A DNA stretch of 64,000 nucleotides. Source: Ophiocordyceps camponoti-saundersi (nom. inval.). Taxonomy: Eukaryota; Ascomycota; Sordariomycetes; Hypocreales; Ophiocordycipitaceae. Shown here in pieces: positions 1-15,250 of this stretch. Where the stretch lies: contig PDHQ01000068.1 of NCBI GenBank assembly GCA_003339415.1, forward strand, positions 1 to 64,000, read 5' to 3'. Both the position numbers and the translations under genes were made by a program. The notes under the pieces are model-generated. The model saw only the letters and a list, made by a program, of their open reading frames with translations, made no database searches and had not been told where the DNA came from. Numbering within the stretch: the first letter of the stretch is position 1; each line of letters opens with the position of its first letter.

Positions 1-688
<688 letters not shown>

Positions 689-693
689 ATTAA

Positions 694-1342
694 TATTATA
701 CGCTTATATATATAATCTTCTAGTAAGCGTATATATTAAGTTAGCTATTAAATATAATATATAGAAAAGGGAGATAAGCTAGCTACCGGTTATAAGATTA
801 TAGAATAGCTACTATAAAAGGTATAAGTATAAGTAAAAATCTTTTAAAAATTAAAATAGTAACTATAAAAGAATTTAAATTTCTACCTAAAGGAATATTA
901 GGCTAATTTATAGCTAGGAGCTTAAAAAAGATTTCTTAGTATAATTTTAAAAATATTTACTTAAGGGGATTTTTTTATAATTTCTATATATATTAATAAA
1001 ATAAAGATTTCCTAATATATAGTAATTTCTTAGTATATAGGGATTTCCTAGTAAAATCTAGAAATTTCTTAGTATATAGTAATTTCCTAATATATAGGGA
1101 TTTCCTAATAAAATCCGGAGATTTCTAAAAGTATATTTTAATATTAAATCTAGTAAGAAATCTCGGTAAAATCTTAAAAATTATTATAGAAAAATCCTAA
1201 GAGGAAATCTTAGTAATTTCCTAAGTATAAAAGTAATAAAATTTCTAAGGGAAATCTAAGTAAAATCTTAAGGGGGAAATCTTAGTAAAATATTATAAAA
1301 AGTTAAGCGATTTATAAAAGTATTATTATATATCTTATATTA
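694..1342 (-). repeat. Family A LTR, left copy
   Basis: Same length (649 bp) as the copy at 10144-10792. It contains internal direct repeats of a motif like GATTTCCTAGTATATAG. It starts with TATTATACGCTTATA on the plus strand, shared with the other family A LTRs. Confidence 0.85.
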
Positions 1343-3839
1343 ACTCCTTAGGCTAGAAAAGAATTCTAATAGCTTTATTAACTTTTTATATTATTTTAGA
1401 AACTATTATTATATTTAAAAGCTTTTTTATATTAATTTTAATAACTATATTTAATTCTAGATTAAGAAATATTATTAGAGATTTATATATAGAGAATTAA
1501 ATTAATTTATATAAGGTAAGAAAAAAATAAAAAAAATAAAATAAGAATAATAAAGGAGAATTATAATATATATTAGATATATATAAAAAAATATATATTA
1601 CGGTAAAGGATATTATAATATTAAGAAAGGAAAATAGGAATAAGAAAAATATAATATAATACGTAGATTAAAAGAATAAAATAAAGAAAATTTTACTATT
1701 TTTATTATTTAAATATATAAGTTATAGTAATAATATAAAAGTAAATATAGATAATCTTATTATAAATAGTATAAAAAATATAGTTTATAGCTTTAAGTAT
1801 AATATATTTATAAAAATAAAGGTATCTAAGATATTAAGAATAGTAGTAAAATTAATTATATTACGAATAGTTTACGCTTATTTTTAAGCATATATCGTAA
1901 GTAATTTATAATAAATAAGCCTTAGCTTTCTTATTATAAGTAATATTTTTTTTCTATTTATAATATATAGAGTATAAAGATAAATAATATATAATTAATA
2001 TTATATTATAAAAATATTAAGAAATAATATTAAAAATATACTAATTTATAAGGTTCTTACCTAAGCTTAATATATATAAATATTATTATATATTAATAGT
2101 TAAATAATTTAAAGATTTATTATATAATAATAGTTAAATAGATATAATAGCTATTACTTATTAATAGTTAAATAATATAACGTATACTTTCCGTATAAAG
2201 CGCGTTATTAATATATTTCTCTACTATAGTTTATATTAACGCTATATAAAAAGCTACGAAAAGTCTTAATCTATTATTATATTAATAAATAAATCGGTAT
2301 TAATAAGCTTAATAGTTATTATATATTTAGTATTATTAGCAGGTTTAATTAAGCTACTTTTTTAATTATATAGCTTTTTAATAATATTATTAGGAGCTAT
2401 TTTTACTAAATTTAAAATATTAAAAATAAGTATATTATTAAAATTTAAAGTTATTTTATTTCCGATAATATCGCTCTAAGCTAAAGAAAATATATAATTA
2501 ATAGTAATAGCTAGAAGTAATATAACGATACTTTTACTAGGCAAATATATCTATTTTCTTATATAAATATATAAATTTTATTAGTTTTTTTCGTAAAATT
2601 TTAAAATTTTACTAGAATTATTTAATATTAATTTCTTATTAATAAATATAGCTATTTTATTAATATTAAGTAATATATTTTTAAAAGCGAGGGTATTAAG
2701 TAAAATAGGTATTAAAATAAAGAAATTAATAATCTATTTATTACTAATATTAAATATTTTCGCTATATAACTTAGGCTAAAAGAAATATTATATTTAATA
2801 AGGTACTTATTAAAGTAAATTACTTAAATTAAAGTAATATTTATATTTTAGAATATTAAAGCTTACTTATTATAATATATTATAAAAAAGGTAAAAAAAT
2901 ATTTAATAACTTAGATTAAATTATTATAATAAGTTATTAGAAAATTATTATTAGCTTTTTTAATACTTTTAGCTTTTAGAATTTTTTAAAATTAAATTAT
3001 AATTTTAGAAACTATTACGGGGGTTTTAAGTTATTAAGAGGTAAAGTAAGTTTACTTATTAAGGGTTCTAAGAATACTTTATTAAGTTAGAGTAAAAGGA
3101 GTAATAGAACGCCTTATTAAGGATTTACTAAAGATAGGAGCTATTCCCTTAACCTTAGTCTCCTTTTCTATAGCTACTAATATTATTTTTTCTATTTTTC
3201 TAAAATAATTAATATAAGAGATAATAGCTAAGATTTTTTTAATCTTTTTTAATTTTTCTAATTCCTAATAAACTTACTTACTAATTAAGCTTTTAATATA
3301 ATCTTTTATAATTTCTAATAATATATATATATTATAATAGTTTTTTCTAAGTTATTTAGATTATAGAAAGATATTTCCTTTAATATTAGTAAGGGAATAT
3401 AATAGTAAAAAATAGCTATAATTTCTTATTAAGGTAGCTAATATTTTAAAAATAAAGCTAATAGTAGAAGAAAATACCGCGGTAATTTATTAAATAAAAT
3501 ATCTAAGCGCTATAACTTTAGAAATTTTAAGTAAGGAGTAGTTAGAGCTAAAGTATTCGTTATTTAAAAGTAAGTACTTAGAATTATAATCCTTATTATT
3601 AGGAAATTATTCTCTATTAGCTTATCTTTTTACTTTCTTATTAATATAATAAATATAACTATCTAATTTACTAAATAATAAATCGTATCTTTTTTCTTAT
3701 AATATTTATTTTTAGGTAACGAAAGTTATATAGTTATTTAATTTCTAATTATTAAATTTATAAGTAAGCGATTTAAATAAATACTAAAATTCTATAAGGT
3801 TTCTAAATAGCTAAATAGCTTTTTTAAAGCTTTTAAATA

Positions 3840-4540
3840 TAAGTATAAGAGGAGTGCGAATTAGTTATTTATAAAATAACTTATAGTATATCTTATTACG
3901 GGAACGATAAAGATTATTATAAGGAGGATTAATTTTAAGTATAAAAGAAAGGAAATAATATAAGGATAATAAAAGGAATTAGAAAATAAAGAGAAATAAT
4001 TATAAGGAGAATAAAGACCGATATAATAAGAAGTATCGGAAGCTTGAGTTTAAGCCCGACAATTAGGTCTAGCTAAAACTTAGGAAAGGATATTCTATTC
4101 CTAATAGATAAGTAGCGAAGCTTTCGGAATAGCAAACTAGGCCCTTCCGCGTAATCGAAAGAATCGGATATTTAGCTTACTAACTAAATCTCGATAACTC
4201 TATAAATATCTATCTTATTATATTAATTATATAACTTTAACTAGCTAATATTTTAGGAAAATAACCTAGCTTTAAGCCCGATACCGATAATTATAAAATC
4301 GAATAAATCCTTAATAGGAGAAGGGTTAAGAGAGGGCAAGGCGCTACTTAAATAAAGTACCTTATATATTAGAAAAGATACCTAAGTAATAATAACTAAT
4401 AGGTAGCTAAAAAGGATTTCTAATAAAAGGAGATAATCGAAGAATTTAAGAAAGAAAAAGATAAGTTAGAAGCTAGGCTAGAAATTACTAGGAAAAAACA
4501 TATAAATACTTTTAAAAAGTACCGGGTTAGTTATTATACG
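3840..4540 (+). pseudogene. Gypsy integrase C-terminus and chromodomain relic, opposite in strand to its host element
   Basis: Around 4000-4260 the plus strand translates to a degenerate chain resembling the end of Gypsy integrases: a KYRKLEFKPD-like stretch, then LRKGYSIP, then a segment similar to RPFRVIERIGYLAY. From about 4280 a region with IE-ILNRRR resembles the start of a chromodomain. Stops are all TAA/TAG. Base composition is visibly less AT-rich than the DNA on each side, which suggests a separate, less mutated insertion. From 4535, about 20 bases match the outer end of the family A LTR. The borders are estimates. Confidence 0.5.
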
Positions 4541-6539
4541 CTTATATATATTATCTTTTTATCGTAGCTTAGGTATAAGTAATTAAGATAACTACCTTGT
4601 TTTTTAATATTTCCTTAAATTTAGGGGAAGCTTAATCGCCTAGATAACGGAGACTATTATCTATCCAGAATCTAATAAGTAATTTACTAAGCGTAGTTTT
4701 AATAATTAAAGAGAAGGAGTTATTAAGTAAAAACTAAAAAGCTAGTAGGGCGTCGATTTATTATTTTATTAAGAAATCGGTAGCGAAGAATCTAAAAGCG
4801 ATTTCGATAATTTAATTTTATTTTTTAGATAAACTATTAGTTTATAAGTAATATATAGTTAATATTAAGAGTTTAGTGCTAAAAGCGGACTATAAGGTTT
4901 TTTAGAACTTAGATATAAATTTTAAATCTTAATTAGAGATAATTTACTTTAGGAGTTTTTAATTATAATAAGTAAGCTTATTATATAGCTATTAAGCTTA
5001 TTTTTTAGTAATAAAATAATTATATCTAAGGGTTAAAATATATATTTTTAAAAACTTATCGGTAATAGTAAGGAGGGTATTATAAATTTTTTTTTAAGTT
5101 TAAACTAAGGTAAATTTTCCGAAAAGATTAAAGGGAGTTTAGTAATAAAATTTATTATAATTATATAAAAAGGAATCGCTAGGGAATAAATAGGAACTAT
5201 TTCCCTAAAAGGAGCTTATTTATTAGTTTAATTTTATTTATAAATATTATATTTATTTATAAAATTATTAATTTTTTTCTTTAATTAGGAAATAATAAAA
5301 CTAAAAAAAAGTTTAGCTTATATATATTTCTAGCTAATATAAAATTTATAAAAATAATACTTAGAAATAATTTTTTTAATATAGTTTTCGGGAATATAAA
5401 GTTATCGTTAATTATTAATATTTTTAAGATATAATAAGCTATTTACTTAGATAAAAGCGAGTTTTTCCTAAAAGTTTTTATTCTTAAGTTATTCTAAAAT
5501 TTTAAATTATTATATATTAAGGAGATATTTTTTAGAAATCCTATATCGGAAAGCGTTATTAAGAATAGCTTTTAAGAGAATAAATATATATTTATAATTA
5601 ATATAATTTTCCTAGATATTTTTAAATTCTCCTTATCCCTTTTTTAAAGCTATTTTTAAAAGAAAATATAAGAAAAAGTTTATAAAAATATTAAAAATAC
5701 TAAGGATATATTAAACTTTAAGAGGGTATTAACTTAAAAACTAAAAAGTAAAAGTAAAATAATTATTATTTCTTATATTAATAATAAAAGGAGAGGTTTA
5801 TTTTATAATTATTAAAATTATAATATAATTTTAAAAACTATAATCTTTAATTTCTAAGTTTTAATTAAATAAGTCCGGAGTTTATAATAAGCTTAAATTA
5901 AGTAGGAAATCTTAAGTTTAATTAGCTAATATCTAATTTTAGCTAGTTTAAATATATAATTAAGATAATAGATAAGTTTAATAAATTACTAAAGCGGAGC
6001 TAAAGATAGTTTCTAAGATTTCTTATTATTAATATAGAAAAGATAAGCTATAAAACTATTCTCCTAGGAAATATCGATTTATAAAAAAAGTTAATAATTA
6101 GGAAAAAATTAACTAAGAGTAGCGTTATTATAAAAAGTATTAGTAATATTATTAAAATAGTTAGTTTTTTCTTTTATTAGGATAATCTTAGACTAGGAGG
6201 TAAAGGTATTTTTTTTTAGTTTAGTAATAAGTACTTTATTTTCCTATCTTTCTTAGAATATTACTATTTTATATTTCTAAAAAGGGTAATTTATTATATA
6301 AAATAAGGAATAAAATATCTTATCTATCTAACTAATCTAATTTATTACTTAAGATATTATAAGGTATTAGGGAAATTAATATTTTATAAAGCTTTTACCT
6401 AAAATTAAGTATTTATTAGTATAAATCTATTAACGTAATATTTTAATATTTTTATAAATAAGTAATAAAGGAATAATTTAAAAGTAAAAAGGAAAAGATT
6501 TATATTAATAAAAAGATTAAATATTATAATTAAATACTT

Positions 6540-6965
6540 AATATAATTTTCTAAAATATTAGAGAAGATTACTATATTATCGATATATCTAATAGCGTAT
6601 ATTTTATATAGTTAGAGAATATAATTAACGAATCTTTATATATAAGTAGGAGAATTTTTATACCTTATAAGAGTAATTATAGCTTTTTCTAATTTACGGT
6701 AAGAAATAATTATAAACTGCTTTTAGTAATCTAAATAGATAAGAAACTAATAAAAAAAGCTTTAAATATCGATAATAGGAATAACCTTTTTACTTACTAA
6801 TTTATAAATTATATTTTAAGGAAAAGGTATTAAATATATATTAGGAATAGCTACGCTATTTAAAGCTTATAAATTATTTATAATATAAAGTTTACCTTTT
6901 CTTTAAATAACGAAATATAAGCTAGTAAAAGGTAAAGCTTTAAGCGCTTATTTTATTTTACTTTA
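6540..6965 (-). pseudogene. Gypsy reverse transcriptase relic (family A, copy 1)
   Basis: Read on the minus strand, this stretch gives ordered reverse transcriptase blocks: ALN-VAIPNIYLIPFP, then a block ending FIIISYRKLEKAI, then YKNSPTYI, and finally RYIDNIVIFSN with the catalytic box at 6576-6587. The box reads YIDN rather than the usual YIDD; Asp to Asn is what a TpG to TpA change in GAT gives. Several in-frame TAA/TAG stops fall where Gln, Arg or Trp would be expected. The order of blocks and the NSPTYI motif are typical of Ty3/Gypsy elements. Confidence 0.75.
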
Positions 6966-9900
6966 TAAATATATATCGTTATATTTTTTATTAAGGAAAT
7001 CCTAATTAAGTTTATTTAATAAGTAAAGATATAAACTAAGTTTTTTCTTATATTAATTATTAATAAGGGGGACTTTTAGATAATATTCTAAAGGTAGATT
7101 AATTAGTTTAATATCTTCTTATAGTTTCGGAAAGGAATTATATAGCTATTTTACTTTTCTAAATAACTAAGAATCTAAAGTATAAATTTTAATACTATAC
7201 TCTCCCTTAATTTCTAAAATATTAAGTATTTTAGAAATACCTAATTAGTATAGTTAGCTTAGATTTAGGATATTAATAAAAAGTAAATTAGTATTAATTT
7301 CGTTAGATAATATTATCTAATTTAAAAAAGAGTTTAATATTAAACGCTTATTAGAGTTATCTAAGGAATCCTTTTTTATAATTTATTAAAAAATAGTAAA
7401 AAAGAATTAATTATTAAGATTTAATATTATATTAAATTTTTCTTTTCGTTTAAAAGAAATTAGCTTATTACTTAAGTTAAAGATAGTTAGATAAAAATAA
7501 TTATAAATAATTAAATTTAAGAGAAAATAAAAATTAAGAAAGAAAATAAAGTTATAATTCTTAGGAGGATCTTTAATTAGTACTAAAATCGTACTTATTA
7601 AAAAAGAAAAGATTATTATTATTAAAATAGCTATTATATATTTACGGATAGCTAGTCCTTTATAAGTAAAATAATATTTAATATATATTCCTTTATAAAG
7701 TTAAATCTAAAGCTTTTATCGAGAGTTAAGAATATTAATTTTATAAAAGATTAAGAATTTTTATCCTAATAAAACTCCGATAGGAAAATACTTAATAACT
7801 TAAGCGCTAGCTTTAAACTTCTTAAGGTAAAACTTATTATTAATTTTACTAATAATATATAAAGTAAAAGTAGCTTAACTATAAGTTAAGGCTAATTTAA
7901 TATTATTTAAGCTTTAAATTATTATTAGATTATAGTTAATATTATTAAACTTATTAAGTAAGTTTTTCCTAATAAAAAATCTATTTATTTTAATATTAAT
8001 ATATATTTTTATAATATTAAAAAGTTTATTTTTACTAAATACTAAAATCTTTATATAAGAGAAATAGGAAACTTATTTTAAAATAAAATTAATTATTTAT
8101 AAAATAGCTTTATTAATAGGAAAGTTTTTAGGAAAAAGGTCTCTAATAATATTAAGAGGTTCTATCTTATATTTTTTAGGATTTAAAATAAGATAATATA
8201 AGTTATTAGCTAGTTACTTATCTTTAGATATTTTAGAGAAATTATCTTCGCTTTCTAAAAGCTATTCTATAATATTAAGGATAATATTATATATTTCCGA
8301 AAAGATAGTAAAAACTTTATCTATATTAGGGTTTTAATTTATAAGTTTATAAGTTTATAAGTAAGGTTAATAAGAATAGGATTATTTTTCGAGCTTTCTT
8401 CGTTTTTCTTAAGGAAAAGCTACTTTATTTTTATTTTAAATTTAATATTTTTATTAAAAGGTTTCTAGGTATTATCTATTAGTTTTATAAAGAAGTTATT
8501 TAGTTTATATTTTAGTTAGCGGTTTAGATTTTATAGGGATTTCTCCTTAGAACTATTTATTTTATATTTTTATTAAGGTAACTTACTTAAAGCTATATAC
8601 TAAGTAGCGTTATTTTAGAAAATACCTTAAGTTCCCCTAATTAGCTTAGTTTAGAGGTTTAGAATAAGTTATTTATATTTATATATTTAATTATTTAAAA
8701 TATCTTTACTAATTAGCTATTAGAAAATTTCTTAAAGTAAAATACTAAGTTAGGAAAAGATAATTATTAATATAAATTATTTAAGATAAAAAGCTACCTA
8801 AGCTATTCTTTTTATTTTTAATACTTATAATCGGAAATCTTTTCTAATAAATATATTTTAAAATATAAAGTTTTATTTTTATATAATAAGAGCGGTAATA
8901 TTAAGTTAGATACTAAACCTTTTTTATAAGGCTTTTACTTATCTTTAAATTCTAAGATTAGGAAAAATAAATTTTAATTTAATTTATAAATTTAAATCTC
9001 TAGAATATTATTTTATAATATAACTTTTAAGAAAAAAAAGAATAAGTTATATAAGTTTATTAATATTATCTTTACTTTAAGCTATAACTTATTTTTAAGC
9101 GTTTATAAATTAGTTAATATTCTAATAAATAATTATTTAATTAGTTTCCTTAATCTAATTAAAGGTAATATTAAAAATACTAGCTAGTTTAAATTATTTA
9201 ATATTTTTAGCTTATAGCTAAACTTATTATTTAAATAATTTTTATAAGTTTAATTAATTATATAATTATAAATTATTATTTAGCTTTAAATCTAAGTTTT
9301 AAGAATAAATATAATAAAAATAAAGAATTTTATTAATTATTTATATTATCTTTTCCCTTTCTAAGGAAAGTAATTTAGGTTTTTTTAAATTAAATAATAA
9401 TATAAGAGGATTTAGAAAATATTATTTCCTTAAAGTATTCTTCTTTAAAGTAAATAGTTCCCTTTTTAAAGAGGATTCTTATAGCGTAAAGGTTTTCTTA
9501 CCTTTATCTAATAAAAAGAACTTAGCTTTTTCTTTCTTTTTATCTTAAAAAAGGAGCTTAATATTCTTACTATTTTCCTCTTATAAGGCGAATTATTTAC
9601 CTTTATTTTTAATATTACTTATAATTTAAAAATATTCTTAAATAAAAGGTAGCTAATTTTCTAAAAATTTTTTAAATAAGTAAGGGATATTATTTAATAT
9701 ATATTTTAGTTAGTTTACTTATTTAAATAATTAATTATAATTTATAATTATATTTAGATTAGTTAGGAAATAATTAATTATAATAAGTAACTTAGTTTCT
9801 TAAAAATTATCTTATTATAGTAAGTATTTTCTAATTAGCTTTATTTCTCCGTATAATAAAGGAGGGAATTTATTTTTAAAAAGGTAAAATTTCTTTACTT

Positions 9901-10143
9901 TTTTATAAATATTAAAAATATAAGCTTTTTTTTTCCTAGCTATAATTTTTTTTAATTACCTTAAGAAGTTTAGGAGTAAAGAAATAATATATAGCTAAGG
10001 TAATATAATAAATATAGTAAAGTTTTCTTCTAAGCTAAAAATCTATACTTATAAAATATTATTAATAAAAATATTTAAAGTTTAATTTATTACTTTAATA
10101 GCTAAAGATTTATAAGTTAATATAATAATAAATTATTATTAAT

Positions 10144-10792
10144 TATTATATACTTATATATATAATTTTCTAATAAGTATATATATTAAGCTAGCTATTA
10201 GATATAGTATATAGAAAAAGGAGATAAGCTAGCTATTAGTTATAAGATTATAAAATAGCTATTATAAAAAATATAAGTATAAGTAAAAGTTTTTTAAGAA
10301 TTAAAATAATAATTATAAAAAAATTTAAATTTTTACTTAAAGGAATATTAAGCTAGTTTATAGCTAAGAGCTTAAAAAAGATTTCTTAATATAATCTTAA
10401 AAATATTTACCTAAAGGGATTTTATAGTAATTTCCGTATATATTAGTAAAATAAAGATTTCCTAGTATATAGTAATTTCCTAGTATATAAGGATTTTTTA
10501 GTAAAATCTAGAGATTTCCTAATACGCGGTAATTTCCTAATATATAAAAATTTCCTAGTAAAATCCGGAGATTTCTAAAAGTATATTTTAATACTAAATC
10601 TAGTAAAAAATCTTAGTAAAATTTTAAAAGTTATTATAAAGAAATTCTAAAAGGAAATCTTAGTAATTTCCTAAGCGTAAAGGTAATAAAGTTTCTAAGG
10701 GAAATTTAAGTAAAATCTTAAGGGGGAAATCTTAGTAAAATATTATAAGAGGTTAAGCGATTTATAAAGGTATTATTATATATCTTATATTA
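10144..10792 (-). repeat. Family A LTR, middle copy
   Basis: 649 bp, equal to the left copy. It serves as the right-hand (5') LTR of the first unit and abuts the truncated internal region of the second unit at 10793. Confidence 0.85.
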
Positions 10793-13700
10793 AAAAGAGT
10801 TTATAAAAATATTAAAAATATATTAAACTTTAAAAGGGTATTAATTTAAAAATTAAAAAGTAAAAGTAAGGTAATTATTACTCCTTATACTAATAATAAA
10901 AAAAGAGGTTTATTTTATAATTATTAAAATTATAGTATAATTTATAAAAACTATAATTTTTAGTTTCTAAGTTTTAATTAAATAAATTTAAAGTTTATAA
11001 GAAGCTTAAACTAAATAGGAAATCTTAAGTTTAGTTAGCTAATATCTAATTTTAGCTAATTTAAGAATATAACTAAGATAGTAAATAAGTCTAATAAATT
11101 ACTAAAGCGGAGCTAAAGATAGTTTCTAAAATTCCTTATTATTAATATAAAAAAGATAAGCTATAAAACTATTCTCTTAAGAGGTATTAATTTATAAAAA
11201 AAGTTAATAATTAGGAAAAAACTAACTAAAAGTAGCGTTATTATAAAGGGTATTAGTAATATTATTAAAATAATTAGTTTTTTCTTTTATTAGGATAATC
11301 TTAGACTAGGAGGTAAAGGTATTTCTTTTTAGTTTAGTAACGGGTACTTTATTTTCTTATCTTTCTTAGAATATTATTATTTTACGTTTTTAAAAAGGGT
11401 TAATTTATTATATAAAATAAGGAATAAAATATCTTATCTATCTAACTAATCTAATTTATTACTTAAAATATTATAAAATATTAAGGAAATTTATATCTTA
11501 TAAAGCTTTTACCTAAAATTAAGTATTTATTAGTGCGAATCCGTTAACGTAATATTTTAATATTTTTATAAATAGGTAATAAAGGAATAATTTAAAAATA
11601 AAAAGGGAAAGATTTATACTAATAAAAAGATTAAGTATTATAGTTAGATATTTAATATAATCTTCTAAGGTATTAGAGAAGATTACTATATTATTAATAT
11701 ATTTAGTAGCGTATATTTTATATAGTTAGAGAATATAATTAACGAATCTTTATATATAAATAGGAGAATTTTTATACCTTATAAGAGTAATTATAGCCCT
11801 TTTTAATCCGCGGTAAAAAGTAATTATAAACCGTTCTTAGTAATTTAAATAGATAAGAAACTAATAAAAAAAGCTTTAAATATTAATAGTAGAAATAACC
11901 TTTTTATTTACTAATTTATAAATTATATCTTAAGGAAAAGGTATTAAATATATATTAGGAATAGCTACGCTATTTAAAGCTTATAAGTTATTTATAATAT
12001 AAAGTTTACCTTTTTTTTAAATAATAAAATATAAGCTAATAAAAAGTAAAGCTTTAAGCGCTTATTTTATTTTACTTTATAAATATATATTATTATATTT
12101 TTTATTAAGGAAATCTTAATTAAATTTATTTAGTAAGTAAGGATATAAACTAAGTTTTTTCTTATACTAATTATTAATAAGGGGGATTTTTAGATAATAT
12201 TCCTAGGGTAAATTAATTAGTTTAATATCTTTTTATAGTTTCGGAAAAGAATTATATAGCTATTTTACTTTTTTAGATAATTAAAGATTTAAAATATAAA
12301 TTCTAACGCTATATTTTCCCTTAATTTCTAAGATATTAGGTATTTTAAAAATATTTAATTAGTATAGTTAACTTAGATCCGAGATATTAATAAGAGGTAA
12401 GTTAGTATTAATTTTATTAAATAATATTATCTAATTTAAAAAAGAGTTTAATATTAAATACTTATTAAGATTAACTAAAAAGTCCTTTTTTTATAATTTA
12501 TTAAAAGATAATAAAAGAGAATTAATTATTAAGATTTAATATTATACTAACCTTTTTTTTTATTTAAAAAAGATTAGCTTATTACTAAAGTTAAAAATAG
12601 TTAAATAAAAGTAATTACGAATAATTAAACTAAAAAGAAAATAAAAGTTAGGAAAGAAAATAAAGTTATAATTCTTAGGAGAATCTTTAATTAATATTAG
12701 AATTATACTTATTAAAAAAAGAGGGATTATTATTACTAAAATAGCTATTATATATTTATAAATAGCTAATCCTTTACGAGTAGAATAGTATTTAATATAT
12801 ATTCCTCCGTAAAGTTAAATTTAAAGCTTTTATTAAGAGTTAAAAATATTAATTCTATAAGGGATTAAGAATCCTTATCCTAATAAAACTCTAATAGGAA
12901 AATACTTAATAACTTAAGCGCTAGCTTTAAACTTATTAAAGTAAAACTTACTATTAATTTTACTAATAATATATAAAATAAAAATAACTTAATTATAAGT
13001 TAAGGCTAATTTAATATTATTTAAGCTTTAAATTATTATTAAATTATAATTAATATTATTAAACTTATTAAATAAGTTTTTTCTAATAAGGGATTTATTT
13101 ATTCTAATATTAATATATATTTTTATAATATTAGAAAATTTATTTTTACTAAATATTAAAATTTTTATATAAAAAAAATAGGAAACTTATTTTAAAAGGA
13201 AATTAGTTATTTATAAAATAGCTTTAATAATAAGAAAGTTTTTAAAAAAAAGGTTTCTAATAATATTAAGAGGTTCTATCTTATATTTTTTAAGATCCGA
13301 AATAAGATAATATAAGTTATTAGCTAGTTATTTATTTTTAAATATTTCGAAGGAGTTATCTTCGCTTTCTAAAAGCTATTCTAAGATATTAAGGATAATA
13401 TTATATATTTCCGAAAAGATAGTAAAAACTCCGTCTATATTAGGGTTTTAATTTGCGAGTTTATAAGTAAAGTTAATAAGAATAAGATTACCTTTTAAGC
13501 TTTTTTTATTTTTCTTAAAAAAAAGCTATTTTATCTTTATTTTAAAATTAACGTTTTTATTAAAAGGTTTCTAAGTATTATTTATTAGTTTTCTAAAAAA
13601 GTTATTTAATTTATATTTTAGTTAGTAATTTAGATTTTATAGGGATTTTTTCTTAAAATTATTTACTTTATATTTTTATTAAGGTAACTTATTTAAAGCT

Positions 13701-15250
13701 ATATATTAAGTAATATTATTTTAGAAAATATTTTAAATTCCTCTAATTAGCTTAGTTTAAAAGTTTAAAATAAGTTATTTATATTTATATATTTAATTAT
13801 TTAAAATATCTTTACTAATTAGCTATTAGAAAGTTTCTTAGAGAAAGATATTAAGTTAGAAAAAGATAATTATTAGTATAAATTATTCGAGATAAAAAGT
13901 TACTTAAGCTATTTTTTTTATTTTTAATACTTATAATCGGAAATCTTTTCTAATAAGTATATCTTAAAATATAAAGCTTTATTTTTATATAATAAAAGCG
14001 GTAATATTAAGTTAAATAGTAAACTTTTTTTATAAGGCTTTTATTTATTTTTAAATTTTAAAATTAGAAAAAATAAGTTTTAATCTAATTTATAAATTTA
14101 AATCTTTAGAATATTATTTTATAATATAACTTTTAAGAAAAAAGAGAATAAGTTATATAAGTTTATTTATATAATCTTTATTTTAAGCTATAACTTATTT
14201 TAAAGCGTTTATAAATTAATTAATATTTTAATAAATAAGAGTTTAATTAATTTCCTTAATTTAATTAAAGGTAATATTAAAAATACTAGCTAATTTAAAT
14301 TATTTAATATTTTTAGCTTATAACTAAACTTATTATTTAAATAATTTTTATAAGTTTAATTAGTTATATAATTATAAATTATTATTTAGCTTTAAATTTA
14401 AGTTTTAAGAATAAATATAATAAAAATAAAATTTTTTATTAATTATTTATATTATCTTTTCCTTTTCTAAGGAAGGTAATTTAGGTTTCTTCGAATTAAA
14501 TAATAATATAGGAGAATTTAGAAAATATTATTTCTTTAAAATATTCTTTTTTAAGGTAAATAATTCCCCTTTTAAAGAGGATTTTTATAGCGTAGAGATT
14601 TTCTTACCTTTATCTAATAAAAAAAACTTAGCCTTTTCTTTACTTTTATCTTAAGAAAAGAGCTTAATATTTTTATTATTTTCCTCTTATAAGGTAAGTT
14701 ACTTACTTTTATTTTTAGTATTATTTATAATTTAAAAGTATTTTTAAATAAAAAATAGCTAGTTTTCTAAAAAAATTCTAAGTAAATAAGGGATACTATT
14801 TAATATATATTTTAATTTATTTACTTATTTAAATAATTAATTATAATTTATAACTATATTTAGATTAATTAGGAGATAATTAATTATAATAGGTAACTTA
14901 GTTTTTTAAAAATTATCTTAATATAATAAGTACTTTTTAACTAGCTTTATTTCTTTATATTATAAAAAAGGGAATTTATTTTTAAAAAGGTAAGGTTTTT
15001 TTACCTTTTTATAAATATTAAAAATATAAGCTTTTTCTTTCTTAGTTATAATTTTTTTTTAATTACCTTAAAAAGTTTAAAAGTAAAAAAATAATATATA
15101 GCTAAGGTAATATAATAAATATAATAAAGCTTTTTTCTAAGCTAAAAATTTATACTTATAAAATCTTATTAATAAAAATATTTTAAGTCCGATTTACTAT
15201 CTTAAAAGCTAAAAATCTATAAATTAATATAATATAAAATTATTATTAGT
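10793..15250 (-). mobile_element. Family A internal region, second copy, truncated
   Basis: 4.46 kb that follows the first internal region from about 5670 to 10143 almost base for base apart from RIP differences. It lacks the portion equivalent to 1343-5660. It is more heavily mutated than copy 1. Confidence 0.8.
11660..12070 (-). pseudogene. Gypsy reverse transcriptase relic (family A, copy 2)
   Basis: Matches the relic at 6540-6965. The catalytic box at 11690-11701 now reads YINN on the minus strand, one Asp-to-Asn step further than copy 1. This agrees with heavier RIP in this copy. Confidence 0.7.

Larger units (their letters stand above)
1343..10143 (-). mobile_element. Family A internal region, first copy
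   Basis: About 8.8 kb of RIP-mutated sequence. The right half (5670-10143) is repeated at 10793-15250. The reverse transcriptase relic at 6540-6965 gives the minus orientation, so gag should lie towards 10.1 kb and integrase towards 1.4 kb, although I could not read either. The left part is longer than a normal pol end and carries a plus-strand Gypsy fragment at about 3840-4540, so at least one further insertion probably lies inside it. Confidence 0.65.
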
